DNA of 5,203 nucleotides. It comes from Oligoflexales bacterium (GTDB lineage: Bacteria; Bdellovibrionota_B; Oligoflexia; Oligoflexales; CACXFL01). Below the pieces are notes generated by a model. The model did no database searches, was not told where the DNA came from, and saw nothing but the letters and a program-made list of their open reading frames with translations. Shown here one piece after another: positions 1-5,037 of this stretch. The stretch is taken from assembly GCA_028282865.1 (NCBI GenBank), contig JANQHA010000285.1:1-5203 (forward strand), read 5' to 3'. Position 1 is the first letter of the stretch. Every line of letters starts with the position of its first letter. The translations under genes and the position numbers were made by a program.

Positions 1-857
1 GCACCTATACCTTTACACTCCTTTTCTTTACCCAATAATTCCTTGAGTGATTTTGACCGCGTTCTAGTGAGTTTGCCCCCACGCAAAAACCCCTGACCCC
101 CGATGGGAACCATGCGCACTGAACTATTTGCAATATTGAGTTTTCCTGGGTTATTTTTTTCCTCCGGGCCAACAACATGCTCTAATGCGTTAGTATTTGA
201 GCTAACGATCAAATTAAAAAACTTAGATCTAATAAAAAATTTCAGTTCCTTCGCCGAACCGCTAAATAGCAAAACCCTCTGCTGAGATTTACTATTGATG
301 GAGTATTTTTTCCAGGTTTTCAGCAGTTGCTTCTGGTTGGAGTTCAATGAACTCGAAAATTTCTTTCGAAACATATAGCCATATACTTCGATACCACCAA
401 ACTTGATCATAGCCTGTATCGGTGAGCCTTTAGGAATCGTTTTCATATTAGAAAGAACAAAATTCTGTCCGCTCATATCATTTGTTTTTAACAAAGATAT
501 ATTCGACAACTCTAGCTCGTTGACGAGCGAGGCTGTTATAGCAAGACGAGTAAGCCCCTCCGAAATAAACGGAATCTTGTAGCGGTCTCGCTCCAACTCA
601 ACCGGCAAATTGTTTCCTAAATTAAAAAGAAAAAAACCCGAATTTATGGCGCGCTCTCGACTAACAAATGTCGCTATTCGTTGAATACCACCTAAATCTG
701 CTTTTGGATCGCACCCGCAAGGCTCAAAGTAACCTCGCATCTCACCAAATGCCAGCCAACCCCTTTCATCTAAAAGATTGGATTTAGCTAACAAAGACTC
801 AGCAGCTATATGAGCTGCCAGCAAAGCGATGAAAAACCTGACGAAAAAAATCTTCAT
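1..857 (-). CDS. Secreted PCGC-motif protein with a degenerate 5'-nucleotidase/metallophosphoesterase-like fold (3' end outside window)
   Basis: An uninterrupted minus-strand frame of 285 codons runs from ATG at 857-855 off the left edge, so the C terminus is missing. An in-frame TAA lies four codons upstream, which leaves this ATG as the only good start. No clear Shine-Dalgarno precedes it. Residues 1-24 form a Sec-type signal peptide (Lys/Arg near the N terminus, then a Phe/Ile/Ala/Leu-rich stretch), so the product is probably exported. Residues 38-57 carry GEMRGYFEPCGC followed by a Gly-Gly pair, the signature of secreted 5'-nucleotidase-like metallophosphoesterases; C47 and C49 are the paired cysteines. 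Later segments follow the fold order of that family, but the sites where metal ligands are expected read NLGNN (79-83), SLVNE (110-114), LFSGSA (197-202) and SSNTNA (219-224), all lacking the usual Asp/His residues. I infer a non-catalytic binding protein or one with altered chemistry. It lies 36 bp behind the regulator gene and is probably cotranscribed. Confidence 0.8.
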   Translation of the reverse strand, partial: MKIFFVRFFIALLAAHIAAESLLAKSNLLDERGWLAFGEMRGYFEPCGCDPKADLGGIQRIATFVSRERAINSGFFLFNLGNNLPVELERDRYKIPFISEGLTRLAITASLVNELELSNISLLKTNDMSGQNFVLSNMKTIPKGSPIQAMIKFGGIEVYGYMFRKKFSSSLNSNQKQLLKTWKKYSINSKSQQRVLLFSGSAKELKFFIRSKFFNLIVSSNTNALEHVVGPEEKNNPGKLNIANSSVRMVPIGGQGFLRGGKLTRTRSKSLKELLGKEKECKGIG

Positions 858-893
858 GGGGATATTTTAGACTAAAGCAGTTACGCAAACCAG

Positions 894-1559
894 CTAAATC
901 AATATATAGCCGCCACCATAAACGCTTTCGATGGTTAAACCACCTCGGCTTAATCGTTTTCTTAATCTAGAAACATGACTATTGACAGTCCTAGGAGACA
1001 CTACTGCTCCGGACCAAACATGATCTAATATTCCTTCTCGAGATAGGCAGCTACCGGGGTTTTCAAACAAAAGCTTTAGAATCAATGCTTCTTTTCGTGG
1101 TAAGGGCTCATTATCGTCGTCGTCATAAAACGAGATTGTCGAATTTAACACATCTAATCTGACACCTTTATATTGGACCATATGGTTGCGGGCACCACCT
1201 CTTTGGCTACACAAACTAGCAACACGCCTTGACAACGAGAAGTCGTCAGCTTCAGCACTAGCTTGTAGGTCCCGGTAGGTTACTGGCAGCGGCATATGAC
1301 ACTGTCGAATGTATAAACGTTTGCAGTTTGGAAGTTCGTAGAGCAATAAACTTTCAACCCAATCGACCGAGTAATTTGGTTCATCCAGATTCACTATTAG
1401 TACCTGTGGATCCATATTTCGCTTTAAGCTCAACAGCCGTTGCAAAGATGCCAAAGATGCTACCGTACGAACTGCAAAGTTCCCCATAAGCTTCTCTGCC
1501 ACCGAGCTGCGATTAGTATTCGGTTTTTCCACAACCCAAACGATTCCCATAATTACCAT
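894..1559 (-). CDS. OmpR-type winged-helix transcriptional regulator with an atypical receiver domain
   Basis: The product is 221 aa, the usual size of an OmpR/PhoB response regulator. The C-terminal half (about 128-221) is a clear Trans_reg_C winged helix: LPRKEALILKLLFENPG (153-169), the SREGILDHVW segment (173-182), the recognition helix around SPRTVNSHVSRLRKRL (188-203) and a terminal hairpin ending YGGGYILI. Residues 1-118 follow the order of a receiver domain: a first strand ending VVEK (9-12), a third strand LIVNLDEP (54-61), and an ADDF segment (104-107). The D-x-x-x-P phosphorylation motif reads N57-L-D-E-P61, so Asn replaces the phosphoacceptor. The beta-5 Lys also seems lost (SLSRR follows ADDF), and only one acidic residue (E11) remains of the usual beta-1 pair. 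I infer a phosphorylation-independent regulator. ATG 1559 is the first start; M4 is an alternative, and neither has a strong ribosome binding site. No histidine kinase gene is visible. Likely targets are its own divergent promoter region and the downstream secreted-protein gene. Confidence 0.88.
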   Translation of the reverse strand: MVIMGIVWVVEKPNTNRSSVAEKLMGNFAVRTVASLASLQRLLSLKRNMDPQVLIVNLDEPNYSVDWVESLLLYELPNCKRLYIRQCHMPLPVTYRDLQASAEADDFSLSRRVASLCSQRGGARNHMVQYKGVRLDVLNSTISFYDDDDNEPLPRKEALILKLLFENPGSCLSREGILDHVWSGAVVSPRTVNSHVSRLRKRLSRGGLTIESVYGGGYILI

Positions 1560-1590
1560 TTATTCAGTTTATCTTCTAATTAAAATGCCA

Positions 1591-1610
1591 TAGGCTATTA
1601 TAGGAGCCTA
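1591..1610. promoter_or_regulatory. Palindrome enclosing overlapping divergent -10 hexamers
   Basis: TAGGCT (1591-1596) and AGCCTA (1605-1610) form a perfect 6 bp inverted repeat with 8 bp between. Inside it the minus strand reads a perfect TATAAT (1602-1597), which would start the regulator mRNA near 1590 with a leader of about 30 nt. The plus strand reads TATTAT (1596-1601), a possible -10 for the threonine ammonia-lyase gene. The -35 matches 17 bp away are poor in both directions, as in activator-dependent promoters. I infer an operator, perhaps for the neighbouring winged-helix regulator. The palindrome is seen directly; the promoter roles are inferred. Confidence 0.45.
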
Positions 1611-1613
1611 AGC

Positions 1614-1638
1614 GATTCCAAAGAAATTTTAAGGAATC
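1614..1638. repeat. Inverted repeat GATTCC / GGAATC in the ilvA leader
   Basis: GATTCC (1614-1619) and GGAATC (1633-1638) are perfect complements around a 13 nt AT-rich spacer. The repeat lies just downstream of the divergent -10 palindrome, so it would fall in the transcribed leader if transcription starts near 1608. It could be a second protein-binding palindrome or a weak hairpin. There is no U-tract, so it is not an intrinsic terminator. Confidence 0.4.
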
Positions 1639-1666
1639 TCTACAAAGGCCTCTTACTTAATAATAT

Positions 1667-1682
1667 CCTGAATAGGTTCAGG
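1667..1682. repeat. Hairpin CCTGAA / TTCAGG upstream of the ilvA ribosome binding site
   Basis: CCTGAA (1667-1672) and TTCAGG (1677-1682) form a perfect 6 bp stem with a 4 nt loop, ending 15 nt before the Shine-Dalgarno of the threonine ammonia-lyase gene. It could be an mRNA hairpin that affects translation or an operator. No leader-peptide start codon (ATG) lies between 1608 and 1711, so classical ribosome-stalling attenuation is unlikely. Confidence 0.4.
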
Positions 1683-1697
1683 TACTCAACCGCTAGG

Positions 1698-1704
1698 AAA
1701 AGGA
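1698..1704 (+). promoter_or_regulatory. Ribosome binding site fixing the TTG start of ilvA
   Basis: AAAAGGA ends 7 nt before TTG at 1712. This ideal spacing supports TTG as the true start. The same AAAAGGA sequence and 7 nt spacing precede the TTG start at 4493. Confidence 0.75.
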
Positions 1705-1711
1705 TACCCGC

Positions 1712-2929
1712 TTGAATACAGTGAACTACGAAAATATTACCGAGGCACGGGAAAAGATTTGCAAAATTGTCGCGCCCACCCCATCAACACACTCTAATTA
1801 TTTGAGTCAGGCAACTGGAAAAAATATTCACCTGAAGCTTGAGAACCAAAATATTTCTGGATCCTTTAAAATACGAGGCGCTGCCAATGCCCTCCTGTCG
1901 ACCCCCAAAAAAGAGCTTAGTAAAGGAATCATTGCTGCAAGTGCTGGAAATCATGCCCAAGGAGTGGGGATTGTTGCAGAAAAAATTGGAGCGCACGCAA
2001 CTATTTTTATGCCCGCTAGAACCCCCATCATCAAAGTGGAAGCAACAAAATCACTCGGCGCTGAAGTCGTGCTGGTAGGAAAGGTTTTTGACGACGCGTT
2101 TCAGGCAGCAAAAAAACACCAAAAACAGCACGGAGGCGTTTTTATCCATCCGTATGCAGACCCACATGTCATTAACGGCCAAGGGACAATTGGTCTAGAG
2201 CTCGCTGAACAAGTACAGGATCTAGGGACAGTTATCGTTCCTATCGGAGGCGGCGGTTTAATTAGTGGTATCGCATGTGCATTAAAACATATAAACCCAG
2301 CTATTCAAATCATTGGTGTTCAATCCTCTGCATTCCCTGCAATGAAGATGAGCTTCGAAAGCGGTAAGCACGTCAAGCAGCAGCCAATTACGACTATTGC
2401 CGACGGGATTGCGGTGAAAACCGTTCATGAATTCAACCTGTCACTCATAAGGCAATATGTCGATAAAATTGTAACAGTAGAAGAAAATGAAATCGCTGCT
2501 GCCATTATGCTACTTATGGAGCGTAGCCACCTGCTTGCAGAGGGCGCTGGAGCTGTGAGTATTGCAGCACTATTAAATATTCATAAAGAATTAGACGGGT
2601 CTAAACCTATTAGCTGTATCATATCTGGTAGTAACATCGACGTTAATCTATTGTATCGTGTCATGATGAAAGGACTACTAAGCTCAGGCCGCTTGAGTAG
2701 GCTCCGCTTCACCTTAGAGGATACCCCTGGAGCCATGGCTTCATTGCTCAAAATCATTAGTAAGACCGGTGCTAATATCAACGAAATTCATCATGACCGC
2801 ACATTTGCATCTGCACATTATTCCGATGTCCAAGTAGATGCTGTATTAGAGACCTCTAGTACCGACCATCGTGATCAATTATGTCAAGCGTTGCGCGACC
2901 AAGGGATTTCATTTGTTGTAGTAAATTGA
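1712..2929 (+). CDS. ilvA: Threonine ammonia-lyase (threonine dehydratase), medium form with one ACT domain
   Basis: This cytosolic PLP enzyme deaminates L-threonine to 2-oxobutanoate and ammonia, the first step towards isoleucine or a route for threonine breakdown; many relatives also act on serine. Residues 1 to about 320 are the fold-type II PLP domain: SGSFKIRGA (49-57) with Schiff-base K53, SAGNHAQG (77-84), the phosphate-binding glycine loop PIGGGGL (177-183), EGAGA (277-281) and SGSN (305-308), where the usual motif is SGGN. Residues 329-405 form one ACT domain (LEDTPGAMASLLKII, then GANINEI), expected to sense an amino acid. The 405 aa length fits the medium-form family, between catabolic TdcB (about 330 aa, no ACT) and long biosynthetic IlvA (about 510 aa, two ACT-like units). 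No other isoleucine-pathway gene is present, so a biosynthetic or catabolic role cannot be settled here. The TTG start is supported by AAAAGGA 7 nt upstream. It is transcribed divergently from the regulator gene and stops 3 bp from a convergent gene. Confidence 0.95.
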   Translation: MNTVNYENITEAREKICKIVAPTPSTHSNYLSQATGKNIHLKLENQNISGSFKIRGAANALLSTPKKELSKGIIAASAGNHAQGVGIVAEKIGAHATIFMPARTPIIKVEATKSLGAEVVLVGKVFDDAFQAAKKHQKQHGGVFIHPYADPHVINGQGTIGLELAEQVQDLGTVIVPIGGGGLISGIACALKHINPAIQIIGVQSSAFPAMKMSFESGKHVKQQPITTIADGIAVKTVHEFNLSLIRQYVDKIVTVEENEIAAAIMLLMERSHLLAEGAGAVSIAALLNIHKELDGSKPISCIISGSNIDVNLLYRVMMKGLLSSGRLSRLRFTLEDTPGAMASLLKIISKTGANINEIHHDRTFASAHYSDVQVDAVLETSSTDHRDQLCQALRDQGISFVVVN

Positions 2930-2931
2930 GT

Positions 2932-2950
2932 ATTAGGCTACTTGCCTAGT
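2932..2950. terminator. Possible hairpin at the convergent gene ends
   Basis: ATTAGGC (2932-2938) can pair with GCCTAGT (2944-2950) around a 5 nt loop, giving 7 pairs including one G-U. It covers the 3 bp gap and the last codons of the minus-strand gene. No proper T-run follows on either strand (only ATTTTATAAAT about 8 nt further on the plus strand), so it is at best a weak terminator shared by both units. Confidence 0.25.
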
Positions 2951-3607
2951 CTGAGCAATTTTATAAATCTTTTGCTGCCAAGGCATGTGGTATAGATCTC
3001 GAAGTATTAATTTTAAATTCTCCGAATTACTGGGGTCATCAATTCCATCATGATAAGTAATAAGATCATACCAAAGCTTTGCCGCATAACGTGTAGCTTC
3101 CCAGTACCTTTCTGTATTGCAGGAGACGATCTTCGCTTCATCGTATAATTTTCGGGCTAAATGCAAGTAATGTGCTTCGCCACTTTGTTGACGTAAGCGG
3201 ATCGCAGAAAAAAGCAGTTTATCTACTTCCCCCTGCCATTCTAATTCTAGCTGACTTATGGGAGATTTGTTAAAGCTACGGTGAACAATTAGATGGAAGT
3301 GACTTAGCTCTTCAACTAGGACCGTATATGCATGAAGGTTTTCATTACTTAACTTCGAAAAAGGGCAGTCTTCCACCAACAAATTTAAAATCTTATCTTG
3401 AAGATATAAGCCAATGAATAATTCGTTATCATCGACACTCTCTTGAACAAGAACAGCATTGGAGTGAAGGTGCAGATCCTGTTTCACTTCGACCGCTTGC
3501 TCATAGCTAACTAAATGCTCTGAAGCTCGCAAACCTAGGCTAAGTGGATAAAATAACTTCATCTCATCTTCTATGCGGCAGATGAGGTTATGAACTAAAT
3601 CACTCAT
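2933..3607 (-). CDS. Uncharacterised helical protein with SHF and LELEWQGEVDKLL motifs, second gene of a two-gene operon
   Basis: A 224 aa protein of unknown function, with no signal peptide or membrane segment, so probably cytosolic. It looks almost entirely helical. The best landmarks are VEELSHFHLIVHRS (98-111), QLELEWQGEVDKLLF (119-133), an aromatic stretch from Y168-W169 to W179-Y180, and a C-terminal LRDLYHMPWQQKI (202-214). I recall similar motif patterns (an E-x-x-SHF segment, then an LELELQAEVDKF-like segment) in hypothetical proteins of myxobacteria and other former deltaproteobacteria; this is from memory, unsearched. Conserved His, Glu and Asp near 99-130 could suggest a metal or ligand site, but that is speculative. 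Its start lies 8 bp after the stop of the 206 aa gene, with no good Shine-Dalgarno (the leader is roughly TAGATAGCGAT), so translation is probably coupled to that gene. M16 is an alternative start. Confidence 0.78.
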   Translation of the reverse strand: MSDLVHNLICRIEDEMKLFYPLSLGLRASEHLVSYEQAVEVKQDLHLHSNAVLVQESVDDNELFIGLYLQDKILNLLVEDCPFSKLSNENLHAYTVLVEELSHFHLIVHRSFNKSPISQLELEWQGEVDKLLFSAIRLRQQSGEAHYLHLARKLYDEAKIVSCNTERYWEATRYAAKLWYDLITYHDGIDDPSNSENLKLILRDLYHMPWQQKIYKIAQTRQVA

Positions 3608-3615
3608 ATCGCTAT

Positions 3616-4236
3616 CTACTGTGCCAATTTAATCGAAGTCGATATCGGATCGATGCCAGCTTCCTCAAGAATTTTTCTTAATCTCTTAGAGTTGGTACGG
3701 TTCCATCGATCATAAATTGATAAAATATCGGAATGATTGTTTCCGAGGTTATCTTCAGATACTTCCGACACCTCTGCTACCACGTCGACCAGCTGACTAA
3801 AATGATCAGCAAGGTTAGCATAAACGGTCTTTTGGTCTTTACGCTTTCGAATTAGGTTCGATACCGAACCATAGGCAATCGAGCCCATATCGATGTAATA
3901 CTTAATATCAAAAGTTTTCCGATTAAAATAATCTTGGAAGTATCCAGCTATGTACAAGCTTGCATCTCCAAGCCGTCGAAAAGTGTTAATCTTTTGGTCA
4001 CTATGCTCAGCTTCATGCGCCTGCTGCATCAAAAAAGCTAGTGGCGTTCCCAAGATGTCGTTTTCACCTAATGTTTCGTTGATCTTTTGTGGGTTAATAA
4101 AGTCACACAAGAGGTTGACCACATAAAACTCCATCTCTTCACCAAGACAGACTTTCAGATTCTTCGAGGCTTTGTTCACTTCCCCTTTAAAGTACTCTCG
4201 GGGGTTGATTAGTAGAGTGTCTGATTCGTTCTTCAT
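3616..4236 (-). CDS. Uncharacterised helical protein with LGDASLYIAGYF motif, first gene of a two-gene operon
   Basis: A 206 aa soluble protein of unknown function, without signal peptide or transmembrane segment. Visible landmarks are EFYVVNLLCDFI (36-47), a helix with QQAHEAEH (71-78), RRLGDASLYIAGYF (87-100), DIKYYIDMGSIAYGSV (110-125) and a C-terminal YDRWNRTNSKRLRKILEEAG (175-194). I associate the GD-x-SLY-x-x-G-Y/F-F and YYI-x-MG-x-x-AYG patterns with a widespread hypothetical family in former deltaproteobacteria, without an assigned role. The start is secure: GGGAGGT lies 7 nt upstream of ATG 4236, with a plausible promoter further up. It overlaps nothing and is followed after 8 bp by the 224 aa gene. 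The tight spacing and the weak ribosome site of the second gene suggest the two products are made together and may form a complex. Confidence 0.8.
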   Translation of the reverse strand: MKNESDTLLINPREYFKGEVNKASKNLKVCLGEEMEFYVVNLLCDFINPQKINETLGENDILGTPLAFLMQQAHEAEHSDQKINTFRRLGDASLYIAGYFQDYFNRKTFDIKYYIDMGSIAYGSVSNLIRKRKDQKTVYANLADHFSQLVDVVAEVSEVSEDNLGNNHSDILSIYDRWNRTNSKRLRKILEEAGIDPISTSIKLAQ

Positions 4237-4243
4237 CTCACTT

Positions 4244-4250
4244 ACCTCCC
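4244..4250 (-). promoter_or_regulatory. Strong ribosome binding site of the two-gene operon
   Basis: On the minus strand GGGAGGT stands 7 nt before ATG 4236. It is the best Shine-Dalgarno in the window and fixes the start of the 206 aa protein. Confidence 0.75.
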
Positions 4251-4252
4251 TA

Positions 4253-4304
4253 ATTGGCCTTTAGGAGTCATTGGCCTATCTCTATTTTCTTAGCTACTGG
4301 CCAA
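4253..4304. repeat. Three TTGGCC motifs around the operon promoter
   Basis: ATTGGCCT occurs twice in the same orientation (4253-4260 and 4270-4277), 17 bp apart start to start. An inverted copy GGCCAA lies at 4299-4304. The last two form an inverted repeat bracketing the proposed -10 box. The set could be repressor sites for the minus-strand operon. TTGGCC is short, so chance clustering is possible. Confidence 0.4.
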
Positions 4305-4312
4305 GCAGTCAA
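4284..4312 (-). promoter_or_regulatory. Candidate sigma-70-type promoter for the two-gene operon
   Basis: On the minus strand TTGACT (4312-4307, 5 of 6 matches to the -35 consensus) is followed after exactly 17 bp by GAAAAT (4289-4284, 4 of 6 matches to the -10 consensus). Transcription would start near 4277, giving a leader of about 40 nt that contains the strong ribosome site. One TTGGCC motif falls in the promoter spacer and two more lie at the start and in the leader. Confidence 0.45.
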
Positions 4313-4385
4313 ATCCGTAACTCTAAAGTGAGTGCTTAAGAGAATTATCGGTAGCGCCAGAAAAAAGCTTTAATCTATAGGTGGT

Positions 4386-4391
4386 TATAAT
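4386..4391 (+). promoter_or_regulatory. Possible -10 box (TATAAT) for the coiled-coil gene
   Basis: A perfect TATAAT lies on the plus strand about 100 bp ahead of the TTG start at 4493. The sequence 17 bp upstream (AAAAGC) is not a -35 box and the TG of an extended -10 is misplaced by one base, so this is only a candidate. GTGACA at 4400-4405 followed after 18 bp by TATTGA is a second, also weak, option. Confidence 0.25.
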
Positions 4392-4453
4392 CATTAGGGT
4401 GACAAATACAACATTTTGAATTTATTGAAAAAATATGAGAAAGTTAAGTTAGC

Positions 4454-4475
4454 TGGGTGTCTTGTAACTACACCA
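4454..4475 (+). repeat. Small hairpin just upstream of the ribosome binding site
   Basis: GGTGT (4456-4460) pairs with ACACC (4470-4474) around a 9 nt loop, with one more T-A pair possible across a bulged G. It ends 3-4 nt before the AAAAGGA ribosome site of the coiled-coil gene, so it could influence translation or serve as a protein-binding site. Confidence 0.3.
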
Positions 4476-4478
4476 TAT

Positions 4479-4485
4479 AAAAGGA
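4479..4485 (+). promoter_or_regulatory. Ribosome binding site fixing the TTG start at 4493
   Basis: AAAAGGA stands 7 nt before TTG 4493, identical in sequence and spacing to the site before the threonine ammonia-lyase gene. No in-frame ATG is as well placed. Confidence 0.7.
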
Positions 4486-4492
4486 AAATATT

Positions 4493-4900
4493 TTGACTCT
4501 TGATACAGAAAAAGCCGTCTTTACCCCCAATCCGGCTTCAGCCACTGAGAATAGCCCTAACCCTAATTCTGACAAATTGGGCTTAGAGGAGATCGTGTAT
4601 CTAACCAACAAAATCGGCCTAGAGTACGCTGAGGCCAAAAAACAGCTTGATAAGCTGGAGCTGCTAAAGCCCACGATTCGAGCCAGGATCGCTATCCGGC
4701 TTGATACTGGCGAACTCACAGAAACCAAGCTCAAGAGGCTCACAGAAGTAGATGAGGAATATGTGACCTATATGGAAGAGCTGGTAGAGGCTCGATCGGC
4801 TGCTGATAAGCTAAAGATTCGCTACGAGTCCTACAAGAACCTATTCGACGCCAGGAGGAGTTTATTATCCTATCAGAAGGCGGAGATGAAGCTTTTGTAA
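4493..4900 (+). CDS. Small coiled-coil protein, phage-like, function unknown
   Basis: A 135 aa soluble protein with a TTG start behind a well-placed AAAAGGA. Residues 1-28 are Pro/Asn/Ser-rich and probably disordered. From about 30 to the end it is a highly charged pair of long helices: LEEIVYLTNKIGLEYAEAKK (31-50) onward with heptad-like Leu/Ile spacing, a turn around DTGELTETKL (71-80), then EEYVTYMEELVEARSAADKL (88-107) and a tail YESYKNLFDARRSLLSYQKA (111-130). The pattern of a helix, a 'GELTE' turn, an acidic 'EEY' segment and a terminal 'ARR-SLL' region reminds me of small phage proteins encoded near single-strand annealing or exonuclease genes. That is recall of a pattern, not a match. 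It would fit a structural or accessory role in a phage or prophage recombination module. No terminator follows; the next gene begins 100 bp on. Confidence 0.75.
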   Translation: MTLDTEKAVFTPNPASATENSPNPNSDKLGLEEIVYLTNKIGLEYAEAKKQLDKLELLKPTIRARIAIRLDTGELTETKLKRLTEVDEEYVTYMEELVEARSAADKLKIRYESYKNLFDARRSLLSYQKAEMKLL

Positions 4901-4919
4901 AGGCAATCTGCATATACCT

Positions 4920-4933
4920 CTTCTAAATAGAAG
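4920..4933. repeat. Short inverted repeat CTTCTA / TAGAAG after the coiled-coil gene
   Basis: CTTCTA (4920-4925) and TAGAAG (4928-4933) are perfect complements separated by 2 nt (a 5 bp stem with a 4 nt loop in RNA). It is AT-rich and not followed by a T-run, so it is not a convincing terminator. Confidence 0.3.
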
Positions 4934-4976
4934 CCATGAACTCTACCTTAAATTAAATTGAGTACTTGCTCAGATC

Positions 4977-5037
4977 CTGGTAGGACTCGTTTTTCTCCCG
5001 ATGGAAAAATACGGATTTTTCGACGGCAACCTACCAG
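4977..5037 (+). promoter_or_regulatory. 61 nt inverted-repeat element spanning the start codon of the right-edge gene
   Basis: CTGGTAGG (4977-4984) and CCTACCAG (5030-5037) are a perfect 8 bp inverted repeat. Inside it GAAAAAT (5004-5010) and ATTTTTC (5015-5021) form a perfect 7 bp stem with a 4 nt loop directly after the ATG. TTTTTC at 4990-4995 can compete for the same GAAAAA. The outer left arm holds the only Shine-Dalgarno-like sequence (TAGGA, 4981-4985), 15 nt from the ATG. The repeats are seen directly; a role in controlling translation is inferred. Confidence 0.4.

Noticed and set aside
103..285. Plus-strand open frame of 60 codons
   Set aside because: It lies antisense to the long, well-formed secreted-protein gene on the minus strand, with no ribosome site and no protein-like features.
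1784..1996. Minus-strand open frame inside threonine ammonia-lyase
   Set aside because: It overlaps the PLP-domain coding sequence, whose motifs are unmistakable; composition is that of an antisense shadow.
1839..2078. Second plus-strand frame inside threonine ammonia-lyase
   Set aside because: Alternative frame across conserved enzyme motifs; no independent start signal and not a frameshifted piece of the enzyme, which is intact.
2581..2781. Minus-strand open frame inside the 3' part of threonine ammonia-lyase
   Set aside because: Antisense to the ACT-domain region with no supporting signals.
4468..4743. Minus-strand Ser/Leu/Val-rich frame of 91 codons
   Set aside because: The overlapping plus-strand gene has an ideal ribosome site and a clear charged coiled-coil pattern; the Ser/Leu-rich minus frame is the typical complement of a Lys/Glu-rich coding strand.
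4920..4933. Intrinsic terminator for the coiled-coil gene
   Set aside because: The stem is short and AT-rich and no T-run follows, so it is recorded only as an inverted repeat.
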